A stretch of DNA of 64,000 bases from Psychrobacillus sp044762855. GTDB taxonomy: Bacteria > Bacillota > Bacilli > Bacillales_A > Planococcaceae. Shown here one piece after another: positions 7,498 to 17,617 of this stretch (positions are counted from its first letter, which is position 1; the number at the start of each line of letters is the position of its first letter). Below the pieces are notes generated by a model. It saw only the letters and a program-made list of their open reading frames with translations. It had not been told where the DNA came from and made no database searches. A program made the translations under genes and the position numbers. The DNA lies in the NCBI RefSeq assembly GCF_044762855.1, contig NZ_JBIWFB010000001.1, positions 806,001 through 870,000 of the forward strand. The letters run 5' to 3'.

Positions 7498-10400
7498 TTG
7501 TCATTAAGAATCATTAGCGGACGATCAGGGACTGGGAAGACAACAAGGATGCAACAAGAAATTGTACATACATTAAAACAAAGTCCGTTTGGGGACCCGT
7601 TATTTTATATTGTGCCCGATCAAATGTCATTCTCGAGTGAGTATGATCTTGCTGCTGGAGCAGGTTTAACAGGGTTAATACGTGCGCAAGTGACGACATT
7701 TAAACGGTTAGCTTGGCGTGTATTACAAGAAACGGGTGGTATAGCAAAAGAAGAAATTAGCGGATTTGGATATCGCATGCTTATCCGAAGTTTACTAGAA
7801 GATCACAAAGATGAATTTATGCTATTCAATAGATCCGCAACTAAACGTGGATTTACCGATCAAATAGAAGTGCTTATGAAAGAATTCAGTCGCTACTGTT
7901 TAGATCATGCCACGATGGTCAACGCATTGCATCAATTAGAAGCAGTCCAAGCACCTAAAACACTTATTGATAAATCTGCGGACCTTATGCTCATGCTAGA
8001 TTTAATGGAACAAAAGCTAGGGACAAGCTATATCGATGGGGAAGGGTATTTAACTTTACTTGCCGAAAAAATAAAAGACTCTAGTTTGCTTGCAAAAACA
8101 GAACTTTACATCGATGGATTTACAAGCTTTACAACGAGAGAACTAGAAATTATTCAAGCATTGATGAAACAAGTAAAGCGTCTTACAATCGCCCTTCCGA
8201 TGGAGACGCTTGCAGATAGCCAAGACGAGCAATCGTTATTTTATCAGCCTGCTAATACTTGCGTGAGACTACTAGAAATAGCACAAGCAGAGCAAGTGGA
8301 AATTGAAGAAATCGTGCATCAAGTAGAACAAAAACGGTTTGTATCGAAGGAACTTGCCCATATCGAAGCAAATTTTGACCGGCTACCACCGGAAGAAATG
8401 AAAACAGAAGGTAAATTGCGAATTACGGAAGCTGCAAATAAACGAGCAGAAATTCATGCCGTAGCAAGACAAATAAGAGAGATGATGCAACAAAAAGAAG
8501 TGCGTTATAAAGAAATGGCAATATTGCACCGGGATGCAGAAAGTTATGAAGGACTTATCGAAACGATTTTCCCGCAATATGATATTCCCGTGTTTATCAG
8601 TCAAAAAAAATCGATGTTGCATCATCCGTTAATTGAGTTAAGTCGTACGGTTTTGGAAATTATCCGAACCGGGTGGAAGTATGAACCGATATTCCGAGCC
8701 ATTAAAACCGATTTATTCTTTCCGTTAAACGCTTCTAAAAGTAAATGGAGAGAACGGACCGATCGGCTAGAAAATTTCGTTCTGTCTTTTGGTATTTATG
8801 GGGATAGATGGTTTGATGACCGCAGATGGGTATACAAAAAATATCGTGGCTTAGAATTTTATTCGAAAGTGCAAACCGATGAAGAATTAAGTATACAAGC
8901 AGATTTGCATGCGGCCCGTGATCTAGTCGTCGAACCTTTAAAATTACTTGCGGATACACTCGCACAAAGTAAAACCGGGGTGGAAATGGCAACTGCCCTC
9001 TTTTCTTTTATGGAGTCGCTCCAAGTTTACGAGAAACTGCAAGTATTGAAGCAGACAGAAGAAGAAAACGGTCAATTGCTGCTCGCAACAGAACATGAAC
9101 AAGCTTGGAATGAGTGGGTGGATGTACTCGACCAATTCGTTTTAATGTTTGGTGAAAAAGAGATGACTGTCGAAGAAGCAGCGAAAATATTAGACGAAGG
9201 GTATGACCAGCTAGCGTTTTCACGCATACCTCCAACAATCGATCAAATTACCGTTGCAAATGTAGATATTGCGCGTTTAACGAATATAAAAGCGGTGTTT
9301 GTTATTGGTGTGAATGATGGTATATTCCCAAAACGGATGGATCATGAAGGATTGCTGTCTGATACGGAACGGGAATGGTTTTCACAAGTAGGATTTGAGT
9401 TAGCGCCAACATCGAAAATGCGCTTGCTCGATGAAAATTATTTAGTATATAAAGCATTTGTCACTGCATCCGATTATTTATCCGTGTCTTATCCAATTGC
9501 TGATAGTGAAGGAAAAGCACTACTTCCATCGATGTATATTAAAAAACTCCAACAAATGGTTACGGATGTTCCAGTAGAATTGGCTGTAATGGATCCAACT
9601 GATCACGCAGATTTGGCACTCCATCTCCAGTCGATAAGTCATCCAAGAACGACACTACCCTATGTTGTGATGCAACTTCGAAAAGCATTAAATACGGGCG
9701 AATTGCCAGAAGTTTGGCAGTCGGTTTACCACTATTATGTGGATGACCCATATTGGTCGACTATTTTAAAACGTGTTGTCAAACCTCTAATACATGGCAA
9801 TGAAACAGAAAGACTTCCACAAGAAATCACGTCGGCTTTATACGGTGAAACGATGATTTCCAGTGTTTCTCGAGTAGAACGATACTATAGCTGTCCATTT
9901 GCTCATTATGCAGCATATGGCCTGAAACTAGAAGAAAGAGCGGAATATCGCCTAGAAGCACCGGCAATAGGGGATCTATTCCATGCTGCCCTAAAATGGA
10001 TAGCAGACGAAACGGCAAGACTTGGTTTAACATGGGCGGATCTTTCCAAGGAACAATGCGCAGCGCTAGCAAAACAAGCGGTCGATCAAATTGTGCCAGT
10101 ATTTGTGCATCAATTGTTATTAAGTACGAATCGATATCGATATATTCAGCGTAAACTAGAGCAAATTGTTGCTTCCACACTATACGCATTGAGCAAACAT
10201 TCTAAAGTATCGACTTTTGTGCCAATCGCAATTGAAGCCGGGTTTGGTCCAGGAGAAGATTTACCTGCACTTGAAATTCCTTTAAAGCGTGGGCGAAAAA
10301 TGCAATTACGCGGGCGCATCGACCGAGTAGACGCATCCAATGTAAATGGTAATCTATTTGTTCGGATAGTCGATTATAAATCATCTCGTAAAGGGATTGA

Positions 10401-10992
10401 TTTGAACGAAGTGTATTACGGACTGTCGCTTCAAATGCTTACTTATTTAGATGTAGCGATAGAAAATGCAGATATTTGGCTACATGAAAACGCAGAGCCT
10501 GCAGGAGTTTTATATGTGCATATGCATAACCCTTTTATTAAGACGCAAAAGGAAATGAATGACGCAGAGTTACAAGAAGAGATTTATAAATCGTATAAGA
10601 TGAATGGTTTGTTACTGGATGATCCAGAAGTGATTATGGAAATGGATGAACAAATCGAAGGGTTTTCTAAAATTATTCCAGTACGAATGAATAAGGACGG
10701 AAACTTGTCTAAATCTTCTTCTAAAGTAGTAGAACCGGAACAAATGAAACTTCTTCAATCATTTGTACGTAAAAGACATGAGCAAGCTGGAAATGGGATG
10801 AATGCTGGAGATACCCGGGTTTATCCATATCGCTTGAAGGACAAAATGCCTTGTACGTATTGCTCGTATCGAAGTGTTTGCCAATTTGACCCACAGGATC
10901 CAGCGCAACCTGTCCGTAATTTAAAAATAGAACAACCAGATATAGTCACTGAAAAAATTCGAAAGGAGATGGGTACAGATGAATATTCCTGA
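7498..10992 (+). CDS. addB: AddB, ATP-dependent deoxyribonuclease subunit B
   Basis: 1164 residues from TTG 7498, close to the 1166 of B. subtilis. The N-terminal P-loop GRSGTGKT, degenerate helicase fold and C-terminal RecB-family nuclease domain (VDYKSS) are present. So are the four iron-sulfur cysteines: one in YSCPFAHYA and three in CTYCSYRSVC near the C-terminus. With AddA it resects double-strand breaks to Chi and loads RecA. AAAGGAG at 7480-7486 supports the chosen start; the track extension to 7432 is rejected. Its last 14 bases overlap addA. Confidence 0.96.
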   Translation: MSLRIISGRSGTGKTTRMQQEIVHTLKQSPFGDPLFYIVPDQMSFSSEYDLAAGAGLTGLIRAQVTTFKRLAWRVLQETGGIAKEEISGFGYRMLIRSLLEDHKDEFMLFNRSATKRGFTDQIEVLMKEFSRYCLDHATMVNALHQLEAVQAPKTLIDKSADLMLMLDLMEQKLGTSYIDGEGYLTLLAEKIKDSSLLAKTELYIDGFTSFTTRELEIIQALMKQVKRLTIALPMETLADSQDEQSLFYQPANTCVRLLEIAQAEQVEIEEIVHQVEQKRFVSKELAHIEANFDRLPPEEMKTEGKLRITEAANKRAEIHAVARQIREMMQQKEVRYKEMAILHRDAESYEGLIETIFPQYDIPVFISQKKSMLHHPLIELSRTVLEIIRTGWKYEPIFRAIKTDLFFPLNASKSKWRERTDRLENFVLSFGIYGDRWFDDRRWVYKKYRGLEFYSKVQTDEELSIQADLHAARDLVVEPLKLLADTLAQSKTGVEMATALFSFMESLQVYEKLQVLKQTEEENGQLLLATEHEQAWNEWVDVLDQFVLMFGEKEMTVEEAAKILDEGYDQLAFSRIPPTIDQITVANVDIARLTNIKAVFVIGVNDGIFPKRMDHEGLLSDTEREWFSQVGFELAPTSKMRLLDENYLVYKAFVTASDYLSVSYPIADSEGKALLPSMYIKKLQQMVTDVPVELAVMDPTDHADLALHLQSISHPRTTLPYVVMQLRKALNTGELPEVWQSVYHYYVDDPYWSTILKRVVKPLIHGNETERLPQEITSALYGETMISSVSRVERYYSCPFAHYAAYGLKLEERAEYRLEAPAIGDLFHAALKWIADETARLGLTWADLSKEQCAALAKQAVDQIVPVFVHQLLLSTNRYRYIQRKLEQIVASTLYALSKHSKVSTFVPIAIEAGFGPGEDLPALEIPLKRGRKMQLRGRIDRVDASNVNGNLFVRIVDYKSSRKGIDLNEVYYGLSLQMLTYLDVAIENADIWLHENAEPAGVLYVHMHNPFIKTQKEMNDAELQEEIYKSYKMNGLLLDDPEVIMEMDEQIEGFSKIIPVRMNKDGNLSKSSSKVVEPEQMKLLQSFVRKRHEQAGNGMNAGDTRVYPYRLKDKMPCTYCSYRSVCQFDPQDPAQPVRNLKIEQPDIVTEKIRKEMGTDEYS

Positions 10993-13900
10993 AATGCCAG
11001 CGGAGTTAACATGGACACCTGCTCAGTGGAAAGCCATATGGGCAACCGGTTCAGATGTTCTCGTATCTGCAGCTGCGGGGTCTGGAAAAACGGCTGTCCT
11101 CATCGATCGTCTCATTCAAAAAGTAATTGCCAAAGACAATCCGATTAACGTCGACGAGTTATTAGTCGTAACTTTCACGAATGCATCTGCTGCAGAAATG
11201 CGCCATCGAATGGGGGAAGCACTTGAAAAAGCAATCGCGCTTGATCCAACTTCAACTCATTTGCGCAAGCAACTAAGTCTGTTAAGTAAGGCACAAATAT
11301 CGACACTCCATTCATTTTGCTTAAATATTGTTAAACAATATTCGTATATGCTGACGATTGATCCCGGATTCCGCATTGCAAATGAAGCAGAAGCAGCACT
11401 TATTCGGGATGATATTTTAGCTGAAGTGTTAGAAGAAGCATACGAAGTAGAAAACCCGGAAGCCATGTATAGACTATCAGATAGTTTTACATCGGACCGC
11501 GACGATCAATCGATCGAGACGATGATTGAGAAATTATATACGTATGCTAGGGTGCACCCTGAACCGAAAAAGTGGTTATTGGCCATTCCTGAAGCATATA
11601 CATTACGGGAAGATATGACCATAGACGAACTTTCTTTTATCGAACCTTTGAAACTTGCGATTATACATCATTTAGAAGAAGCAATTGCCGTAGGGGAAGA
11701 AATTCGAAAGCTAGCAAATATGCCAAATGGTCCAGCTCCACTTGCGGAAACTGCTATAAAAGATCAGGAGATGATTGGGGAAGTTATTCGACTAATGAAA
11801 ATGGGTACTTGGCAAGATACATTTCATTATTTGGGGAGCTTGTCATGGGTGAAAGCGGCATCGATTAAAAAAGATTCATGTGATGAAGCCTTGAAAAAAC
11901 AAGCAACCGCTAAACGAACGAAAGTGAAAAAAATAGTGAATGATTTAAAAGACAATTATTTCACAAGAACGCCAGCCCGTTTACTCGAAGAAATGAGACT
12001 AATGGCGCCGCAATTACAAACCTTAGTCGACCTTGCCATTACATATGGGGAACGATATACCGCTGCCAAGAACGAAAAAGGGTTAGTCGATTTTTCCGAT
12101 CTAGAGCATTATGCATTAGACATATTAACCGAACACGATGAAAATGGCCAACTTGTCCCGTCTGAAATTGCAAAAGAATACCAAGCTCGCTTCAAAGAAG
12201 TGTTGACCGATGAGTACCAAGACGTGAATTTACTACAAGAAACGATTTTACAATTAGTGAAAAGCGGCGATGAACGAACGGGCAATATGTTCATGGTTGG
12301 CGACGTCAAACAATCGATCTATCGATTCCGTTTAGCAGAGCCGATGCTATTTTTAGGAAAATATTTAGCATTCCATGACATGCCAAAAGATTCTGGTGTA
12401 AAAATCGATCTGAACGCAAACTTCCGAAGCCGCAAAGAAGTGCTAAATGCGACCAACTATATATTCCAACAAATTATGGGGGAAAAAGTAGGGGAAATTA
12501 ATTACGACGAGGATGCTTCCTTAAAGCCGCAAGCACCGTATAACGAAGCAATCGCTCCAGTCGAGTTAGCCCTTTTATATGAAGTGGAAGACGGAAGTGT
12601 AGAACCACTAGAAGAAGACGAAATGGAAAATGCCGAGGAAGAATTAAAGAAATCACAAGCAGAAGCGCGTTATATTATTTCTAAAATAAAAGAAATGATG
12701 GATTCTGGAGCAACTGTATATGACCCTTGGAAGAAAACAAGTCGCCCTGTAGCCTATAGCGACATCGTTATATTAATGCGTTCGATGACTTGGTCTGGGG
12801 AAGTGACAGACCAATTTAAAGAAGCGGGCATTCCCTTATATGCAGAGCTTTCGAAAGGTTATTTTGAAGCGATCGAAGTGCTTATTATGCTTCATACACT
12901 CCGAACAATTGATAATCCTTACCAAGATATTTCACTTGCATCTGTTCTTCGTGCTCCTTTTGTCGGACTGACTGAATCGGAACTTGCTATCATTCGTCTT
13001 GCTGCACCGAAAGAGCCTTTTTATGAAGCACTGAAAGTATTTGTAGCGACTGGTGGTGCAGGGATTTCAACGGAAACTGCAGAGAAATTACAACGATTTT
13101 TATTGCAATTTGAGGATTGGCGGAATATGAGTAGAAGAGGTTCTCTTGCGGATTTGATATGGCGAATCTATTTGGATACCCATTATTACGAAATGGTTGG
13201 TTCCATGCCAAATGGAATGCAAAAGCAAGCGAATTTACGTATTTTACATGACCGTGCAGTAGAATATGAAAAAACGTCGTTCCGAGGGTTATTCCGCTTT
13301 TTGCGCTTTATCGAGCGTATGCGTAGACGGGGAGATGATTTGGGCGCAGCTCGTGCCATGAGTCAAAAAGAGGATGTCGTGCGACTTATGACTATTCACG
13401 CTTCGAAAGGTTTAGAGTTCCCGGTTGTATTTTTAGCTGGAATGGGCAGACCTTTTAACCAAATGGACTTTAATGAACCATACTTATTTGACCAATCGTT
13501 CGGGCTTGCTGTAAAAGCTATTGATCCTGAAAAGCGACTTTCATTTACCTCTTTGCCGTTTTTATCAATGAAAGAGAAAAAGCAGATGGAGTTAAAAGCA
13601 GAAGAAATGCGTGTGTTATACGTAGCGATGACGAGAGCAAAAGAGTATTTATACCTCACAGCATCTATCAAAGATCTAGCTAAGACGCTCGCTAAATGGG
13701 AAGACGCACAAGCACTTTTGCCTGATGAAATGCTTCCAGAATATGTTCGAGCGAAAGCAAAGAACTATTTAGACTGGATAGGACCAGCCATTGCAAGACA
13801 CCCAGATTATGAGCAAATAGCTGATGTAATGGAAGCAAATTTGGTTGAAAGCGACTCGAAATGGCGAATCGTTGTGAAATGTGTCGATGATTTGAAATTA

Positions 13901-14686
13901 CCTACAGAAACAGAAGTAAAAGAAAAGATTTCCATCGACGAGCTGATTGGCGAGAAAAATACGACTGTTTTGGGCGAAGTGAAAACGCGCTTTGACACAA
14001 TATATCCTTTTGTACTTTCCACCCAGAAGCGATCAAAACAAAGCGTTAGTGAAATGAAAAAAATTCAACAACTGATGGCAAGAGAAGATGATGCCTATTT
14101 TGAACCAACGTTAACTGCAAAGAGTCCATCGCGAGTTTCGAAGCGTCCGTTCTTTTTACAACAGGAAGCGAAACAAACGGGAGCAGAAATTGGTACCGCT
14201 GTACATGCGTTTATGCAAAACGTCGATTTGAAGGAAGTAAAAACAACGGAACAAGTGCAAGTCTTTGCACATGAGCTTTATGAACGTGAAATTTTAACAA
14301 AAGCGGAGAAAGCAGCGATAAATCCAGAAAAAATGGTGCCGTTTTTCCATTCGAATATCGCGGAAAGGCTACGTGCTGCAAAAGAAGTAATGCGAGAATT
14401 CCCATTTACGTATGCAATGGAGGACCAAGACGGAGATAAACAAATTATTCAAGGGGTTGTCGATTGTTTATTTTTAGAAGAAGATGGACGCTTTGTTTTA
14501 TTAGATTATAAAACGGATCGTGTTGGGCATTTAGCTAACAATGAAGCATTATTGCAACAAGAAATGAAAAATCGCTATGCTATGCAATTATCTATCTATG
14601 CGCAAGCAATAGAATCTATTTTGCAAGTGGAGATTAAAGAAAAAATACTTTATTTATTTGATGTAAACAAAATGGTATCGATATAG
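10979..14686 (+). CDS. addA: AddA, helicase-nuclease subunit A
   Basis: 1235 residues, the family length. UvrD/SF1A helicase with Walker A AAAGSGKTAVL, motif II DEYQDVN, motif VI YVAMTRAKEYLYL and a C-terminal RecB-type nuclease domain (VVDCLFLEE and VLLDYKTDR carry the metal ligands). It supplies the motor and the nuclease for the 3' strand in the AddAB complex. It overlaps addB by 14 bp, which suggests coupled synthesis. sbcD/sbcC, next in B. subtilis, are absent here; a DUF418 gene follows after 12 bp. Confidence 0.96.
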   Translation: MNIPEMPAELTWTPAQWKAIWATGSDVLVSAAAGSGKTAVLIDRLIQKVIAKDNPINVDELLVVTFTNASAAEMRHRMGEALEKAIALDPTSTHLRKQLSLLSKAQISTLHSFCLNIVKQYSYMLTIDPGFRIANEAEAALIRDDILAEVLEEAYEVENPEAMYRLSDSFTSDRDDQSIETMIEKLYTYARVHPEPKKWLLAIPEAYTLREDMTIDELSFIEPLKLAIIHHLEEAIAVGEEIRKLANMPNGPAPLAETAIKDQEMIGEVIRLMKMGTWQDTFHYLGSLSWVKAASIKKDSCDEALKKQATAKRTKVKKIVNDLKDNYFTRTPARLLEEMRLMAPQLQTLVDLAITYGERYTAAKNEKGLVDFSDLEHYALDILTEHDENGQLVPSEIAKEYQARFKEVLTDEYQDVNLLQETILQLVKSGDERTGNMFMVGDVKQSIYRFRLAEPMLFLGKYLAFHDMPKDSGVKIDLNANFRSRKEVLNATNYIFQQIMGEKVGEINYDEDASLKPQAPYNEAIAPVELALLYEVEDGSVEPLEEDEMENAEEELKKSQAEARYIISKIKEMMDSGATVYDPWKKTSRPVAYSDIVILMRSMTWSGEVTDQFKEAGIPLYAELSKGYFEAIEVLIMLHTLRTIDNPYQDISLASVLRAPFVGLTESELAIIRLAAPKEPFYEALKVFVATGGAGISTETAEKLQRFLLQFEDWRNMSRRGSLADLIWRIYLDTHYYEMVGSMPNGMQKQANLRILHDRAVEYEKTSFRGLFRFLRFIERMRRRGDDLGAARAMSQKEDVVRLMTIHASKGLEFPVVFLAGMGRPFNQMDFNEPYLFDQSFGLAVKAIDPEKRLSFTSLPFLSMKEKKQMELKAEEMRVLYVAMTRAKEYLYLTASIKDLAKTLAKWEDAQALLPDEMLPEYVRAKAKNYLDWIGPAIARHPDYEQIADVMEANLVESDSKWRIVVKCVDDLKLPTETEVKEKISIDELIGEKNTTVLGEVKTRFDTIYPFVLSTQKRSKQSVSEMKKIQQLMAREDDAYFEPTLTAKSPSRVSKRPFFLQQEAKQTGAEIGTAVHAFMQNVDLKEVKTTEQVQVFAHELYEREILTKAEKAAINPEKMVPFFHSNIAERLRAAKEVMREFPFTYAMEDQDGDKQIIQGVVDCLFLEEDGRFVLLDYKTDRVGHLANNEALLQQEMKNRYAMQLSIYAQAIESILQVEIKEKILYLFDVNKMVSI

Positions 14687-14698
14687 GAGGAAATAAGT

Positions 14699-15895
14699 TT
14701 GTTGATTCGTCCAGTGGGGGAGAAAGAAAGGGTTATTTCGATTGACGTGATGAGAGGATTTGCACTACTTGGCATTTTTGTCGTCAATATGTTGTTTTTT
14801 CATAGTCCGTATATTTATATAAATCCATATACTTGGTTTCAACTTCCAGGGGATTATGAAACGCATAAGTGGATTGACATTTTTGTGCAGGGTAGTGTAT
14901 ATCCGCTGTTTTCTATGCTTTTTGGTTACGGACTGGCAATGCAGTTTATGAAATCGCAAGAAAAGGGGACCTCTTTTAGTAAGCTAGCTGTTCGTCGATT
15001 GTCCATATTACTAGTAATCGGGTGTATACATGCGTTCCTTATATGGTCCGGGGATATTTTGATCACATATGCGATTGCTGGGTTCTTTTTATTATTAATG
15101 ATTCGTTTAAAGCCAATTTGGTTAGTATTAATTAGTGCGCTATTATTTTTAATACCTAATGGGCTGTTAAATTTATTATTGTATTTCATTGGAAAATTTC
15201 AGTCGGATAGTTTGATTATTTTTACAGGAATTCAAGAGATTGAGTCATCTCTCCTTGCTTATTCGCTTGGTTCTTGGGGGGATATTTTTTCGCAACGACT
15301 AGATGATTGGATTTATATGAATGGCAGTGGGGCAGTAGTACTAATAATTTTAATTACTATTTTGCCGTTTTTAATGCTTGGAGCAGCTGCGGCCAAGATA
15401 AAGTTAATCGAACGAGCTCGAGAATTAAAAGTCTTTTGGATCATAGCCATTATTGTAGGGCTTGGGGCTGGAACGGTTATTAAATGGCTTCCTTATATCA
15501 CAGAGCCAAATTTACTGACGATGACGGTACAAGATACATTTGGGGGACCACTGCAAGCAATCGCTTATGCAGGTATATTCGCGCTTGTATGTACAATCCC
15601 CTTCATGCAAAAACTGCTTTCTCCAGTGGCAAAAGCTGGGCGTATGTCTATGACGATTTATTTAATGCAGTCGATTATCGCAACGACCATTTTTTATGCT
15701 TATGGTTTTGGATTATACGGAAAAATCGATATTCGTACAGGAACATGGATGGCAGTAGGTATTTACGTGCTTCAGCTAGTCTTTGCAGAAATTTGGTTTA
15801 TGAAATTTAAACAAGGACCAGTAGAAGCATTGTGGAAAAAACTGACTTATCAAAATAATATGTCGAAAAAAGATGAAAATGAAGTCAACTTGTAA
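14699..15895 (+). CDS. DUF418-family (YeiB-like) multi-pass membrane protein
   Basis: 398 residues with about ten transmembrane helices. The N-terminal ISIDVMRGFALLGIFVVN segment and C-terminal DUF418 region (GRMSMTIYLMQSIIATTIF) define the YeiB/DUF418 group, related in fold to acyltransferase-3 membrane proteins. TTG start with AGGAGG 8 bp upstream, that site overlapping the addA stop, so it is probably in the addBA transcript. Substrate and function are unknown. Confidence 0.85.
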   Translation: MLIRPVGEKERVISIDVMRGFALLGIFVVNMLFFHSPYIYINPYTWFQLPGDYETHKWIDIFVQGSVYPLFSMLFGYGLAMQFMKSQEKGTSFSKLAVRRLSILLVIGCIHAFLIWSGDILITYAIAGFFLLLMIRLKPIWLVLISALLFLIPNGLLNLLLYFIGKFQSDSLIIFTGIQEIESSLLAYSLGSWGDIFSQRLDDWIYMNGSGAVVLIILITILPFLMLGAAAAKIKLIERARELKVFWIIAIIVGLGAGTVIKWLPYITEPNLLTMTVQDTFGGPLQAIAYAGIFALVCTIPFMQKLLSPVAKAGRMSMTIYLMQSIIATTIFYAYGFGLYGKIDIRTGTWMAVGIYVLQLVFAEIWFMKFKQGPVEALWKKLTYQNNMSKKDENEVNL

Positions 15896-15941
15896 TAGAC
15901 TAGGAATAAGCTATTAAACTACTTGAAGGAGTGTCAAAACG

Positions 15942-16838
15942 ATGAAGCTATTATCATACCGTTTAAATGATAAAATTTACTTCGGACCAAAAGTGAAAAA
16001 AGAAGAGGCAGTATGGGATGTATTAAGTATTCAGGAGACGCTTCAAGTATTACCTAATTTTCCTTCTACCATTATCGAAGGTGTAGGATTAGGAATGGAT
16101 TTTATTGAACAAATTCGTAAACTAGTGGAAGCTGCTTTGAAAGATGAAAATGCAAATTCGTTCAAAAGGCAATTCACCGAAATAGAATGGTTATCACCAA
16201 TACCTCGCACACCGAAAAATATAATGGCTGTAGGAAAAAACTACGCGGATCACGCAAAAGAGATGGGCGGCGTAGCACAAGACTTTGTCGTATTCACTAA
16301 GTCACCAACTTCCATAGCAGCAGATGAACAAACTCTGTCGATCCATGCGGATAAAACAGATGCATATGACTATGAAGGGGAATTAGCGATTGTCATTGGT
16401 AAAAAAGGAAAAGATATTCCTTCTAAGCTTGCATTCGACTACGTGTTTGGATACACGATTGCAAATGATTTAACTGCACGTGATTTACAAACAAAACACC
16501 AGCAATATTTCTTAGGGAAAAGTTTAGAAGGCTCTTGTCCGATGGGCCCTTATGTTGTGACAAAAGATGAATTGCCTCATCCGCAAGAACTTACAGTCGT
16601 AACAAAAGTAAACGATGAAATTCGCCAAAATGGTCAAACTTCTGACATGGTTTTTCCTGTTGAGCAAATTATTGCGGAGATTTCTAAATCGGTTACATTA
16701 GAGCCTGGAGATGTCATCTTGACAGGTACTCCTGCTGGTGTAGGAAAAGGATTTAATCCACCAAAATTTATTAAATCAGGCGATATTGTGAAGGTTTCTA
16801 TTGAAGGAATCGGTACTTTAGTGAACAAATTCGAGTAA
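15942..16838 (+). CDS. yisK: Fumarylacetoacetate hydrolase-fold protein YisK
   Basis: 298 residues closely resembling B. subtilis YisK. N-terminal cap followed by the FAH fold. Metal-ligand acids are visible in DYEGELAIVIGK and in FGYTIANDLTARDLQ; the conserved TGTPAGVGKGF ends the active site. Related enzymes act on 2-oxo acids such as oxaloacetate, and B. subtilis YisK has also been tied to Mbl and cell shape. The substrate here is not shown by sequence. It is followed by yisL, as expected near addBA. Confidence 0.88.
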   Translation: MKLLSYRLNDKIYFGPKVKKEEAVWDVLSIQETLQVLPNFPSTIIEGVGLGMDFIEQIRKLVEAALKDENANSFKRQFTEIEWLSPIPRTPKNIMAVGKNYADHAKEMGGVAQDFVVFTKSPTSIAADEQTLSIHADKTDAYDYEGELAIVIGKKGKDIPSKLAFDYVFGYTIANDLTARDLQTKHQQYFLGKSLEGSCPMGPYVVTKDELPHPQELTVVTKVNDEIRQNGQTSDMVFPVEQIIAEISKSVTLEPGDVILTGTPAGVGKGFNPPKFIKSGDIVKVSIEGIGTLVNKFE

Positions 16839-16893
16839 AATATTTCATTTGATGGTAAGATATATACGTGAATAAATTGTCGAGGTGAAATAA

Positions 16894-17256
16894 ATGGACT
16901 TTTTAGCATCAACACACTTACACATTACAACTTGGGTAATCGCTATAATTTTGTTCTTTGTAGCATTAGCGATCACTAATCCAAAAGTAGTGCATATGAT
17001 TTTACGTGTATTTTACATTTTAATCATTATTACGGGAATTGCGTTATTTATGAAAGGCATGGACTTCGGTCAAGGAATGCTATACGGATTGAAATTTTTA
17101 GCTGGAATCCTAGTCATTGGAATGATGGAAATGTCTTTAGTGAAAAAGAAAAAAGGAAAACCTTTTACTATGTTTGTTGTATTATTTTTCATTTTCCTTT
17201 TCATCACACTTTTCCTAGGCTTCAAATTACCAATGGGTAGCCATTTTTTAGCGTAA
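16894..17256 (+). CDS. yisL: YisL-family membrane protein (DUF1516/UPF0344)
   Basis: 120 residues with four transmembrane segments and a short basic loop (KKKKGKPF). Matches YisL in length, hydrophobic pattern and position after yisK. GAGGTGAA 5 bp before the ATG is a good ribosome site. Function unknown. Confidence 0.85.
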   Translation: MDFLASTHLHITTWVIAIILFFVALAITNPKVVHMILRVFYILIIITGIALFMKGMDFGQGMLYGLKFLAGILVIGMMEMSLVKKKKGKPFTMFVVLFFIFLFITLFLGFKLPMGSHFLA

Positions 17257-17263
17257 GCAAACG

Positions 17264-17410
17264 ATGGGAATATCCTTATTAATTTTTGTCGTTGTATTGA
17301 TGATTATTTTTGTTGTTACTTCTATTTTGATCTCGCGTGTACAAGCGAAGTCATCGGAGGAAGATGCCTTACATCATCATATTCTTCATCAAACAAAACC
17401 ACCAAAATGA
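17264..17410 (+). CDS. Possible 48-residue single-pass membrane protein
   Basis: ATG 17264 lies 7 bp after the yisL stop. One hydrophobic helix (ISLLIFVVVLMIIFVV) is followed by a short soluble tail rich in His. There is no strong ribosome site, so translation would depend on coupling to yisL. The stop codon sits in the loop of a terminator hairpin. I do not recognise a family; it may be a real small protein or only a read-through frame. Confidence 0.45.
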   Translation: MGISLLIFVVVLMIIFVVTSILISRVQAKSSEEDALHHHILHQTKPPK

Positions 17411-17423
17411 TTGGTGGTTTTTG
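17395..17423 (+). terminator. Terminator of the yisK-yisL unit
   Basis: A perfect 11-bp stem AAAACCACCAA/TTGGTGGTTTT has a 5-nt loop and is followed by T residues. It overlaps the end of the small ORF above. Confidence 0.85.
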
Positions 17424-17617
17424 TTATGGCTGTTACTTTTCCAACTAACGTAAAATTATTGAACTAAATCTAGCTAATGTCACAGTTTGGACGAATTATC
17501 GGCTATTTTTGGGGCTTTTGTGCCGAAACGATGGCGATTACGAAAGAGCTTTGATAAAATAACAATGACCTGTTTTTATACAAAATACGCTCTTTCCTAG
17601 ATAGAGGAGGATTTACC